DNA of 64,000 bases from Eledone cirrhosa (Eukaryota > Mollusca > Cephalopoda > Octopoda > Eledonidae): positions 17,475,499-17,539,498 of the forward strand of contig OZ024743.1 of NCBI GenBank assembly GCA_964016885.1, read 5' to 3'. The position numbers and the translations under genes were made by a program. Positions 20,478-34,600 of the stretch are shown here, piece after piece (position 1 is the stretch's first letter; every line of letters starts with the position of its first letter). The notes under the pieces were generated by a model. The model worked only from the letters and a program-made list of their open reading frames with translations. It did no database searches and had not been told where the DNA came from.

Positions 20478-21417
20478 AATATGGTTTTATAAATATAGTT
20501 TACATTTGTTAATATATTGTATATGTATATATAGATATATGTGTATATGACGGTGTGCACATGTGTAGATGTATGTATATGTTTGCATCTATTTATGCGT
20601 ATGTACATTTTTAATTGAGTATCAATGTAACTATACCTCTATCTATATTGTGGGTATATGCACTCTGTGATCGATGAAATTCATGCGTTTTGACTATGTC
20701 AACATGTATTTATCTGAGTTTGATTATTTATGCATAGACATACTTGAAAGGGTTTTACGGCGTATCATACGCGGTATTATACTAAGTGCAATTTACCACA
20801 CAATACTATATTGTGTTATATTATATTATATTATTTTATTACTATATTTCATTATCTTATTATAATTTTCATCTTTTAATATATTATCTTTCCTAGTCAT
20901 GACCTTAATTTATATTCACCTACAAACTCGATACAACACAACTCAACATTTAATTTTTACATTACTTTTAAACTTCGCTATACCATATACATTCAACTAT
21001 CAATTTGACAATTCCTTTCCTCCTAATAGATATGTTATAGTAATTCTATTATTAACACCATTCAACCATTCCTTTGAAAGGGTCATGACCTCAACTAAAG
21101 TGAATTATTTTTCATCTAAACATCATATTGAAAAAAAAAATCTAATTGGTTAGTTCTTCAGCTACCTCCAAATTAGGTCATAGAACTAAACATAATACTA
21201 ATTTACTACTAATTTTGAATAAAATTATTGCTTTTCACAACAGCTGTTGATATGCATGTGAATAAATATTCTACACATCTGATATTTTGTAACTAACCTT
21301 ACATAGATCTATAACGAAGTATAGTTACGATGTATTAACATCACCTAGAAATGATTGGTAAAGCACTGAAATATATTTCTAATAACTTGATTTTTTTTAT
21401 TTCAATGTTTTAACTTA

Positions 21418-21457
21418 TATATATATATATATATACATATATACACACACACACATA

Positions 21458-21532
<75 letters not shown>
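21418..21532. repeat. (TA)n microsatellite
   Basis: A long TA run with a short ACAC interlude near 21443. It separates the second compound PLE from the most intact lineage-B frame. Confidence 0.95.
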
Positions 21533-21533
<1 letters not shown>

Positions 21534-21614
21534 TTTTAATATAGATGAGATTCTACAGGACTAGAACTGTTTCATTCTTTAGAAATCATCAGGAATCTGG
21601 GTATCAAAAAATAA

Positions 21615-23246
21615 ATAAGGGTAAAGACCCCGCACTTTACCCTGAAGGACCATAAGGGGAACTTCCTCAACAAACCATCAGTCAGACTTATCAACCCCAC
21701 TCGTTCTGACATCGGCTCTATCAGTAAGAAGATCCTGGATAGAGTTCTACCATCATTGCGGGCAGCCTCACCACTTCCACTCTGGAGCAGAACATCTGAG
21801 GCAATATCATGGTTCCACAAATTACCCGACAAACACCACACTCGCTTCCTGCAACTCGACATAGAAAACTACTATGCCTCTATCTCGGAGCCCCTCCTGA
21901 AGGACGCAATTAACTTTGCCAGGAATTTTACCACCATTACCGGTGCTGAGCAAGTTGTTATCCTCAACACTCGTAAGACCTTTCTATACCACGATGGATC
22001 TTACTGGATCAACAAGAAATCTCAGACCCCATTTGACGTTAGCATGGGGGCGAGTGACTCGGCTGAAATTAGCGACCTTGTGGGCCTGTACATCCTACAT
22101 CACCTGAAGAACCTCTTTACCGGCCTAACGGGAGGTTTATACCGAGACGACGGCCTCTTCGCCCTGCATAAGGTTAACCCCAGAACCACCGATGGGTTTC
22201 GGAAAAACTTAAGCTCTTTCTTCTCTAATCTAGGATTTAGTATAACTATAGAATCTAATTTGACTAGGGCCAACTTCTTAGATGTCACTCTCGACCTAGA
22301 TACTTCCCTCTATTACCCGTACCACAAACCTAACGAGTCCCTTAAATATATTAATGTTAATTCAAACCACCCCCAAAACATCACTGATAACCTAGTAAAA
22401 AGCGTCTCTATTAGAATATCTGACCTCTCCGCCAACAAAGATATTTTTAATGCATCTGCCTCCTACTACAATGACGCCCTCGCCCGTAGCGGATTTAAAG
22501 ATAAGATAACTTACCTAGAAACCACCGCAAGATTGCAGAGGAGGAATAGACATAGGCAGATTAGCTGGTACAACCCTCCCTTCTGTAGAGAGGTATCTAC
22601 TCCGATAGCTAGGATTTTCTTCACTTTGCTGAAATTACACTTCCCCATACAACATAGGTACCACACCATCTTTAATAAGAACACAATAAGACTCTCTTAC
22701 TCCACCACACCTAACCTAGCTAGGAATATAGCCAACCACAATTCTAAAAAATTAAATAAGCCAACCACCTCCGAACCCAATCCCCGGACTGGGGCTCTAT
22801 GTAATTGCCTAAATAAGGAAGCATGCCCACTTGAAAACAAATGCCTCACAAATGATATCGTATACAAATGCGATGTCATCTCAGGCACCGAGGATTGCAA
22901 AATAACTTACATCGGCATGACCTCCAATAACTTTAAGACCCGTTGGTATGCCCATACCCACTCCTTCAGAAGACCGGACAAATCAAATCAGACAACACTC
23001 GCCTCCTACGTTTGGGACCTCAAAAGGAACTCCACCCCTTTCACGCTTAAATGGAAAATACTCCAGCAAGCGCGCTCTTACAACGGAGGACACAAGGGCT
23101 GCGACCTTTGTATTTCAGAGAGCTACGAAATTTTATTCGCCAAGGGCCCGCTACTGAACAAACTCTCTGAACACTGCCCGAACTGCATGCACAAGAACTT
23201 TGCAACTTTCAAACACTTTAAGCCAGTGTTAAAGCCTGATGGCTAA
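21615..23246 (+). CDS. Lineage-B Penelope-like polyprotein, 5'-truncated but open (RT + GIY-YIG)
   Basis: The longest uninterrupted lineage-B frame, about 540 codons; the first Met is at 21756. Order: fingers [11 protein letters not shown] and [13 protein letters not shown] (21630-21720); motif [12 protein letters not shown]; motif B-like [17 protein letters not shown]; motif [11 protein letters not shown]; connector [31 protein letters not shown]; linker [23 protein letters not shown]; Cys-rich [15 protein letters not shown]; endonuclease [42 protein letters not shown]. The GIY-YIG Tyr, Arg, His, Glu and Asn positions appear filled. A stop at 21612-21614 cuts the upstream frame, which continues further 5' (EIIRNLGIKK). 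The GTxxAP motif B of standard PLEs is replaced. It could be an expressed element remnant; no promoter is seen. Confidence 0.85.
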   Translation: MRVKTPHFTLKDHKGNFLNKPSVRLINPTRSDIGSISKKILDRVLPSLRAASPLPLWSRTSEAISWFHKLPDKHHTRFLQLDIENYYASISEPLLKDAINFARNFTTITGAEQVVILNTRKTFLYHDGSYWINKKSQTPFDVSMGASDSAEISDLVGLYILHHLKNLFTGLTGGLYRDDGLFALHKVNPRTTDGFRKNLSSFFSNLGFSITIESNLTRANFLDVTLDLDTSLYYPYHKPNESLKYINVNSNHPQNITDNLVKSVSIRISDLSANKDIFNASASYYNDALARSGFKDKITYLETTARLQRRNRHRQISWYNPPFCREVSTPIARIFFTLLKLHFPIQHRYHTIFNKNTIRLSYSTTPNLARNIANHNSKKLNKPTTSEPNPRTGALCNCLNKEACPLENKCLTNDIVYKCDVISGTEDCKITYIGMTSNNFKTRWYAHTHSFRRPDKSNQTTLASYVWDLKRNSTPFTLKWKILQQARSYNGGHKGCDLCISESYEILFAKGPLLNKLSEHCPNCMHKNFATFKHFKPVLKPDG

Positions 23247-23633
23247 AAACGACCTCCCCCTATTGGCCTCTATACCTCCTTCCCACCCTACCCCCACCCC
23301 TCCTCAACCTGAAATACGGCCACTATGGTTTTGTGAGTACCTCTTTCCTATCTACATTTTCTGCCTGTAGAGGTGTTTTTATGTGCCTGCGTATATGCGT
23401 ATATTTATTGAGTACTTATTTATTTGTATGTGTATATATTTGTGTGTACCTGTGTATATGTATGTGTATGTATGTATATATATATTTGTATGTGTGTATA
23501 TGTGTTTTATGTGTGTATATTTATGTATGTATATATATGTATATATGTATATATATGTGTATATATATGTATATATATATATGTGTATATATGTGTATGT
23601 ATGTGTATGTGTATGTATGTATATATGTATATG

Positions 23634-23684
<51 letters not shown>

Positions 23685-23758
23685 ATGTGTGTGTGTGTAT
23701 ATATATATATGTGTGTGTGTGTGCAGGTGTGTATATATATATATATATATATATATGC

Positions 23759-23843
<85 letters not shown>

Positions 23844-23993
23844 CGTGAGAAAGAGTGTGTGTATATATATTTGTGTGTGTGTGTATGTGTATGTGTGTAT
23901 GCGTGTATATATATGTATATATGTGTGTATATATGCGTATATATGTTTGTATATATGTGTATATTTATGTATATGTCTGTGTATGTATGAGTA

Positions 23994-24027
<34 letters not shown>
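23247..24027. repeat. C-rich 3' end then long TATG/TA satellite
   Basis: About 60 bp of C-rich sequence follows the stop codon. From about 23400 onward the DNA is GTATATAT-type simple repeat for over 600 bp. The long Tyr/Ile/Val/Cys frames on both strands are artefacts. Confidence 0.95.
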
Positions 24028-24031
<4 letters not shown>

Positions 24032-24352
24032 TAAACGGAATAGAAAATGCTGATAAATTTTTCACAGTTGAAAAATGGTTTAATTAGGAATAAAAGAGTA
24101 TTAGTGATTGTATGGGTTAGTATTCAGTTGTGGTTTTAAGTGTTTAAGTTTTTACCGGTTGCGCATTTCTAAATGCTTTTCAAAAATAATTTTGAGATAG
24201 AGTGTCCGTGCTGTTTGCTCGGTAAAAACTTAAAAACTTAAAACCACAACCGAATACTAACCCATACAATCACTAATACTCGTTTATTCCTAATTAAACC
24301 ATTTTTCAACTGTGAACAATTTGTCAGCATTTTCTATTCCGTTTACCAATAT
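24028..24352. repeat. Fold-back element FB1 (complete inverted repeat)
   Basis: Left arm about 24028-24165 starts TTGGTAAACGGAATAGAAAA; right arm about 24220-24352 ends TTTTCTATTCCGTTTACCAA. Identity is high over about 130 bp. The spacer holds ACCGGTTGCGCATTTC and CTTTTCAAAAATAATTTTGA. TA dinucleotides flank both ends. No coding capacity. A solo arm is at 5007-5200. Confidence 0.9.
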
Positions 24353-24379
24353 ATAATAACTTGTGTGTTACACCTCTAT

Positions 24380-24756
<377 letters not shown>

Positions 24757-24757
<1 letters not shown>

Positions 24758-25052
24758 AGAAAAAGAGATGAAATCGAAAATGCAACTGGAGTCTTATTTT
24801 TTTTTTTAATATATATATTTATTTGGTTCCTTTACCGATTTAGCAGTTCTTCTGCTTTTCAAAAGGTGAGTTGAGATGGAGGGTATATGGTTTTTCTCAG
24901 ATGTGAGAAAAACGACAGACCCTCCATCTCAACTCATCTTTTGAAAAGCAGAAGAACTGCGAAACCGGTTAAGGAACCAAATAAATATATATATTTAAAA
25001 AAAAAAAAAAAAATAAGACTCCAGTTGCATTTTCGATTTCATGTCTTTTTCT
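24757..25052. repeat. Fold-back element FB2
   Basis: Left arm (about 24757-24895: AAAGAAAAAGAGATGAAATC ... GATGGAGGGT) is the near-exact reverse complement of about 24918-25052. A short spacer contains TTTTTCTCAGATGTGAGAAAAA, itself a small hairpin. Arms include GGTTCCTTTACCG and an oligo-T/A tract of differing length. There is no similarity to FB1 apart from the design. Confidence 0.9.
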
Positions 25053-25112
25053 TTATACTTTCACTCGTGTAGGACACCTCGTTTATTTTTCATTTTGTAA
25101 AAAAAAACTCAC

Positions 25113-25116
<4 letters not shown>

Positions 25117-25168
<52 letters not shown>

Positions 25169-25212
25169 TCATATGATACTCTGCATTGACTCTTCGATAT
25201 ATATGTATATAC

Positions 25213-25243
<31 letters not shown>

Positions 25244-25247
25244 TATA
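25117..25247. repeat. (TA)n microsatellites
   Basis: Two TA runs (about 25117-25166 and 25197-25247) split by about 30 bp containing CATATGATACT. They abut the lineage-C element. Confidence 0.95.
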
Positions 25248-25367
25248 GCGACGATGAATTAGTTTAGCGAGGTTTTTTATATGAAATCGTGTGTCGAAAC
25301 AAATATTGTTATACTTGGGGAGGGTCATATTTGTGTAATATTGCCAGAATTAATAACAGAACACACT

Positions 25368-26134
25368 TCATCAACCGCATGCAGTTCTCTGGCTACAACC
25401 AAAGAGACAGAGTCAGAGTATACGAAGGAGCCATGGAAAAGTATAAGGCCCTCATAGAACTGGACATGAAAGGAATTTGCCCATTATACAGGAGCAAATC
25501 ATGGAATAACTTAGATAGGGCTAGACATAAGATAGGGAAGGCCACATCATGGTACGACAACCAGAGATATCAGAGTGTCATGTTTGTGGACGCCACCCCT
25601 GGAGGGAAATTGGCTAACCAGTGATGAAAGGCCCTGAGAAAGACCCACTTAAAAATAAAGGTGGTAGAAAAGCCAGGAACCACCATAAAATCCCTGATCA
25701 GCAAAACCTACCCCTTTAAGAAAACCCACTGTTCCAATAAGAAATGTATCATATGTAAGGTGAACCCCCGGATAAACTGTAAAACTAGAAACGTAGTCTA
25801 TAGCATAAGATGTACAGAGGGTACTTGCAGAAACATGACAACAACATACATAGGCGAAACAGCTCGTAGCATAGGTGAAAGGATAGACCAACACTGGGGG
25901 GAACTAAAAGGACGAAAAAACGGTTCAGTACCATATGAACATGCTAAACAACAACATGACGGTAACATAGACAACATAGAAATTAGAATAATATCTAAAC
26001 ATAGGAATGACCCAGCAGATAGGCAAATCAGAGAGGCCAGTGAAATAGAAATTAGAAGACCAAAGCTAAACAGAAAGAATGAGTGGAACAACAACAACAC
26101 ACAAACAAACAACACTGACCTAAGAGAAGTATAA
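25368..26134 (+). pseudogene. PLE-type GIY-YIG endonuclease C-terminal half, two adjacent stops
   Basis: One frame runs from about 25368 to the TAA at 26132, broken only by TGATGA at 25622-25627. Upstream part: YEGAMEKYKALIELDMKG, SKSWNNLDRARHKIGKATSW, VMFVDATPGGKLANQ. Downstream part: KIKVVEKPGTTIKSL, a Cys-rich zinc-binding-like segment (CSNKKCIICKVNPRINC), then VVYSIRC, TYIGETARSIGERIDQH, EHAKQQH and IREASEIEIRRPKLNRKNEW. YIGET, Arg, His, Glu and Asn of the GIY-YIG active site are all visible. No RT is present in this copy. Similar FVDATP...GGKL proteins are common in marine invertebrate genomes and belong to PLE-type elements by inference. Confidence 0.8.
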
Positions 26135-26413
26135 ATAAGTAAATAAAATAAAATAAAATAAGATAAATAAATACATACACAAGCACAATAACAACAAGCA
26201 CATAAACACACACTAGTCACCCAGCAGACACAACACTATACACACTAGTCACACAGCAAACATAACACTATACACACACGCAAACGCATGCGCAAAGAAG
26301 ACAAAATAAAATAAACAAACAAGCAAATAAATAAATAAATATATAGACAGACTGAATAAAAAAAAAAAATGGCGTAGACATACAACACAACAGGAGGAAA
26401 AAATATAACACCA

Positions 26414-26460
26414 CTGACGATGTTGCAGATGTGCAACGAAAGATTTATGTAAATTATTTA
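26414..26460 (+). ncRNA. Hammerhead-like core, lineage C, incomplete
   Basis: CTGACGA (26414-26420), helix II GTTGCA/TGCAAC with GATG loop, GAAA (26438-26441), then ATTTATGTAAAT, able to form a 5-bp helix with 2-nt loop. A one-base insertion precedes helix II and I cannot pair helix I across the core, so it may be a remnant or a coincidence. Confidence 0.3.
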
Positions 26461-26559
26461 AACTATATATATGTGTTTGTGTCTATATTGTATCTGTATT
26501 ATTTTTGACCGTCGGTCAGTCAATGGCAACATTGAGGACCGATTAAGTTAGATCGCAGA

Positions 26560-26567
26560 TATAAAAG
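26560..26567 (+). promoter_or_regulatory. TATA-box-like element of lineage-C 5' leader
   Basis: TATAAAAG lies about 38 bp upstream of the right inverted-repeat copy (26598). If the repeat is the 5' leader, the box is well placed to start transcription around 26590. This is an inference from spacing only. Confidence 0.4.
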
Positions 26568-26662
26568 ACAGCGAGAAGCGAAAACCAACCAAACAGTGAG
26601 TGTGTTCTGTTATTAATTCTGGCAATATTACACAAATATGACCCTCCCCAAGTATAACAATA

Positions 26663-30080
<3,418 letters not shown>

Positions 30081-30123
<43 letters not shown>
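30081..30123. repeat. (TAA)n tract, first of the array
   Basis: About 14 TAA units directly in front of the 5'-truncated R4-A copy 1. Confidence 0.95.
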
Positions 30124-30126
<3 letters not shown>

Positions 30127-31258
30127 GATTGGATGATCAAACCGGGAATCCCATGATTGGATGATCAAACTCGTTTTGAAACACGAAAGCATCAAAAGAT
30201 CATACTCCATTACAAAAGATGCACAAAGATACAGTAATGGACTACATATTTCCGAAGTCCCATTTACTGCTGAAATGGAAAACAGAGAAAAAGCAAAGCA
30301 GGTAAAAGTAACTGCAAAGAAAGAACTGCTACAGAAACTGGCTAAGAAATGGCAAGAACAGTCTCTGTATAGAAAATACCCACAACGAGCTAACAATCCT
30401 GATGTTGACAAAACTTTAACCCATCAGTGGTTGGCATCCTCTGGACTGAAATCGGAGACTGAAGGACTGATTATATCAGCACAAGATTAGTGCCTGCCAA
30501 CAAAAAATTACCAAGCCAACATAATAAAAAATGGATGCAGCCCATTATGCCGTGTTTGTAAAAAACAACCAGAGACCATTGACCATATAATTTCAATGTG
30601 CAGTCCTATAGCTCCAACCGAATACCTAAACAGGCATGACAGAGCTGCACAATACATACATTGGATAATGTGTAAGCATTTAGACCTGCCCCCAAAAAAG
30701 AATTGGTGGGAGCATCAACCACCTCCCATACTTGAAAAAGATCACATGTCAATCTTGTAGAACTTTAGCATCCAAACAGAACGAAAAATAGATGCAAATA
30801 GACCTGATGTAATACTGAAGGACTTTAAAAAGAGGGTATGCCTGCTAATTGATATGTCCGTTCCAATAGACAAGAGTGTATCTATAAAAACATTTGAAAA
30901 ATTGAGCAAGTATAAGGACCTGGAGATAGAAATTTGAAAAATGTGGAAATTGATAACTAAAGCAATACCAGTGGTTGTAGGTGCTCTAGGAATGATACCT
31001 AAGGGGTCTAATGATTAGTTATCGCAAATCCCAGGAAACCCGCGTATATGAGAAATACAAAAGATAGTACTAATGAGAACTGCCCATATACTAAGGAAGA
31101 TTCTGTCAATATAAGTACATGACAAGTCTAAACACCTAAAGATGCATGTGTGAGTATGTAAGTTCTTTCCTGAACATGGCGGACCTTGTTGTCTGATGAG
31201 GTCACTTGTTGTGACTTGGTGATAACTCGTCTGAACATAAAGAAAGATAAATGCAGCT

Positions 31259-31259
<1 letters not shown>
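30124..31259 (+). pseudogene. R4/Dong-like non-LTR element, family R4-A copy 1 (C-terminal part)
   Basis: 5'-truncated copy keeping only the region after the RT. MIKLVLKHES starts it, LQKLAKKWQEQSLYRKYPQR follows, then the finger CRVCKKQPETIDHIISMC (C-x2-C-x8-H-x4-C), the NRPDVILKD...LLIDMSVPID endonuclease motif (PD...D of the PD-(D/E)xK fold) and KYKDLEIEI. It differs from the better copies by stops at about 30488, 30758, 30936, 31017 and 31050. The first 18 bases (ATGATTGGATGATCAAAC) are duplicated at 30124 and 30153, a typical 5'-junction scar. It ends GATAAATGCAGCTGT followed by TAA repeats. Confidence 0.85.

Positions 31260-31299
<40 letters not shown>
31260..31299. repeat. (TAA)n tract
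   Basis: About 13 units between R4-A copy 1 and the 3' end of the Tx1-like LINE. Confidence 0.95.
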
Positions 31300-31300
<1 letters not shown>

Positions 31301-31689
31301 TTTTCTTTATTAACAACAAGGGTTTACATAAAGTAGACATTGAGGACAGTACAGGACAATACAGGGCGGTACAAATGGGCATTTCTGCGTGTAAAAATAC
31401 AGAGGATGTAATAAAAAATAACAATGAAATTTTCCCCAATAGGGGGGAGACTTCCGAGGGACATTTGTGGAGAAAGCCCATTAAAAGACCACAGTGACCC
31501 TGACCCCCAGGGCAAGTTCCCTCTCCCAGTTTTCCACTATTAATTTACAGACATATACTTAGAGTAGGCCCATTCACTCGGGCCATACTTGCTTCTCTCA
31601 CACATCTTTCAACAAAATGCTGGGTAGAGAGCACTTCCCTCTCTACCCTGATTTTCCTTTTCAAATGAAATTAGAAAAAGTTAATCAGG

Positions 31690-34600
31690 GCATCAACGAA
31701 GTAGTAAGTGCTCGTTTTCAGCCCTTTCAAACGTGTCCACCATACTATCTCTTTCGCCATGGCCACCAGACAGATAAAAAACTGCCTGCCCTTGCTGGCT
31801 AAGGGAAGAGGGCGGAGCAATCCTCACGATGGACTCAGCTGATAGCTGGATCCGTCCTAGACGTGACAGCAGGTGTTCGACATAAACCCACATGTCAGCA
31901 ATGCTCGGAGACTGGACGAGTGCGTGCAGGACATTTTCGTCGCCATGCGCGCATCAGGCACATGTCCGGCTGACGGCACCTCCATGCCTGTAGAGTTTAT
32001 CCCGAACTGGCAAAGCTCCTCGCTAGCACTGCCAGGCCAGGGATTTCTGGAAGTTGTCCATAGGCCCCGGCCCGAAAGTCCTTCCAAAGAGATTGGTTAG
32101 TTGATTTTCGTCGACGCCTAGATTTTCTCCAAGTACGTCGTCGCTCTTCCCCTCCACTAATCCTCTATAGAACGCCGAGGTGGAGTTTCCACCGATCACA
32201 TTGCCCGATCGGTCGAGGGCTGTGAGTGCCTGAAGTCATTCCAGACTCCAAGCGCTCGCTCTCGTTCTTCGCTTCACCCAAGACTGCAGCTCCGTCAAGG
32301 AGACGAGCTGGGGAAAGAGGTGTCTAGCAAACGGTGACCACACCTGATTACCGCCGAGCAAGATGTGGAGATGTCGTAGCCTGAGCGCATGTCTTCGCAT
32401 CATCAGCCACGGCATGCCCAGCCCTCCACGTAGGTGTTGACAGCAGATGGACCGCCTGACCATCGGAGCGCGTCCCTTCCACAAAAAGCGAAAGAGCAAA
32501 CGCTCCAGCGCAATCAGGCGGGGTTTAGGAAAAGATACGACGGTCAGGCGATAGTAGATGACGGTCGCGATGTACGCGTTAGCCACCTCCGCCCAACCTT
32601 TCAGGGATAGCTACCTCTCCGCCCATTTCTGGGTGAGAGAAGCCACCCTGCTCGTCACCTCGTCCCAGTTTTTGTCCGTGTGGAGGTCTGGACCGAACCA
32701 GACCCCTAGCAATTTAACCGGTCCGTCCGTCCAGCGGCCGACGACGCTGTTGGACGGCATGGCCCTGCCTCTCCAGGTGCCGAGCTGCAGGCCCACTGAC
32801 TTTTCCTGGTTAATCATTGCTCATGTCAGCGCTTCGTATTCTCTTAGTGTAGTGCCGATCGCCTCGAGCTGTTTGGCATTCGACACCACTACGGTGACAT
32901 TGTCCGCATGTGCTGACACGGATCTTCCGCATCCTAGTTCGCGTGGGACCCCCTCAACGTCTCCAGTTTGTGCAGTAATGGCTTGAGAGTCAATACGTAC
33001 AAGAGGGACGAGAGGGGACATCCTTGGCGGACCGAGCGCATGATGTTGAACGGTTCCGAAAGGTGACTGTTAACTCTCACCACAGAGCAGATGTCGCTGT
33101 GCATGGCAGTGATCCAGCCTCTGAAAACGGGCCCAAAGCCAGCTGCCCTCAGGACTGCCGCTAGGTAAGGAAAGTCGACCCTATAGAAGGCTTTCGACTG
33201 ATCTAAATTTATCAAAGACCCACCCGTGCCAGGTTCCCTAGCTATCCTCTCTACGATGTATCGCATGAGGTGGAGGTTGTCGTGGATGGATCTGTCGGTA
33301 ATGGCGCATGTCTGCGCCTCTCCCACCAGACCACCAACGACAAGCGCCAACCTCTTTGCTACCACCTTGGCCAAAATCTAGAACTCTGTATTTAGCAGAG
33401 TTATGGGCCTAAAATTATATTTTTTATCCCCCTTGTTCGGATCCTTTCTCAGCAGCGCCACTGCTCCTCGGCACACAGAGCTGGAAATTCTCCCGTTCTG
33501 TTGCCAGTTGCAGTAGACGTCCGCCAACAGGCCTTCGAACAAGTCCGGCATTTGTCCGTAAAGTTCATAGGGCAGACCATCCAAACCAGGCGATTTACCG
33601 CTTGTGCAGCCTGTCATTTCCTCCCGTACTTTAGCGGCTGTTATCGGCTTTTCGCAACACTCCGCCTCAGTGGCCGAGAGCCGCGGCAGTCCGTCGAGGT
33701 AGACATTAAAGTCCATCCCTCTATCCGGCCCGCCGCTGCCCCCGAACGGTTGAGCGAAGTGTCGCTGAAAAGCTTCACACATTTGCTCGGGATCGAGTAG
33801 CATGCGCCCGTCGTGGTCCACCAAAGACCGGATCGTGGCTTTGTTGCCATGACGCGCCTCCGCCACTCGGGCCCATTGAACGGCTTTCGTCCTCTCGTTT
33901 CTGAGAGCACGCACCCTAGCTCTGACAACGCGGCCTTCGTGCTTTCCATTGAAAAATTGGTCAAGGGCCAATTTCGACGGAAGTACGTCGGTCACGATGC
34001 CTTTGCAAAACGCCTCGTCTAATTTTCTAACTGATTCTCCCTCTGCTCTATTTTTCTCTATTGCTAAAGCCTTACTAAACCTAATGGACTCTATTCTAAT
34101 TGCTCTTTTCAGAGCAAACCACTACTTGTTGTTGACGATGGCCCCCGTCAACGCCCGCTTAACTAATTCGCTAATCCGTTCTCTGTAGGCCTTGCGCGCT
34201 GGTAAGGACGCGTTTAGCTTCCAGTAGCCGGGTCCTCGTCTATGAAGCCTATCTAAGTCAAGCACACAGATCACGAATTTGTGGTCCGTGTAGCTGACTA
34301 TCTTGAATTATGGACAGCCTATGCTAGACCTATCGATTTCCCTACAAAATACTCTATCTAGATATGATCTGGATGACCCTATGCGATTTGTCCAAGTCCA
34401 CATTGGTACATTCGGGAAATCCAATCGGTACCTGTCAGACAGTTAAAAACGCCTGAGCAGTTTGGTGAGACTCTTGCACCCTCCTCCCCTATCCACTAAT
34501 CCCACACAATCCCAGCGTGCATCTAAGATCCCGTTCCAGTCGCCCACTAACTCTAAAGAGCGGGACGTTCCAAGAAAGGTCTCCAGACGCCGGAAGATAT

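Larger units (their letters stand above)
20256..20530. repeat. Fold-back element carrying mirrored hammerhead candidates
   Basis: Left arm about 20256-20390 and right arm about 20392-20530 are near-perfect inverted copies meeting almost without spacer (centre ATAAATAAAATAAAAC). Arms contain CTGATGAAAGCGCACCAT and GGCCCTTGAAATATG. It sits inside the right arm of the second compound PLE and has no counterpart in the left arm, so it looks like a later insertion. Confidence 0.85.
16190..21390. mobile_element. Second compound lineage-B PLE (head-to-head copies)
   Basis: Sequence from about 16190 to 17700 is the reverse complement of about 19345-21390, apart from insertions such as a SINE at 16.6 kb on the left and a fold-back at 20.3 kb on the right. 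Left arm: minus-strand GIY-YIG end plus 3' region. Right side: a longer plus-strand copy (RT from about 17700, endonuclease to about 19770) followed by the same 3' region. The junction of the two orientations is near 17700. Confidence 0.75.
25303..26662 (+). mobile_element. Lineage-C GIY-YIG element bracketed by perfect 65-bp inverted repeat
   Basis: 25303-25367 (ATATTGTTATACTTGGGG ... GAACACACT) is the exact reverse complement of 26598-26662. Between them lie a GIY-YIG coding remnant, a 3' region with a hammerhead-like core, and a TATAAAAG box. On the minus strand the left repeat continues as a short Met-started frame (MTLPKYNNICFDTRF). So the repeats look like two inverted copies of the element's 5' leader, as in PLE pseudo-LTRs, rather than transposon terminal repeats. 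Total 1.36 kb. Confidence 0.75.

Noticed and set aside
23333..24087. Long frames rich in Tyr, Ile, Val, Cys and Thr on both strands
   Set aside because: They translate TATG/TA simple repeats in several frames at once; no codon pattern or domain supports a gene.
25303..26662. DNA transposon with 65-bp terminal inverted repeats
   Set aside because: The left repeat reads on into a Met-started minus frame beyond the unit, no transposase is present and no target duplication was seen, so inverted PLE leaders fit better.
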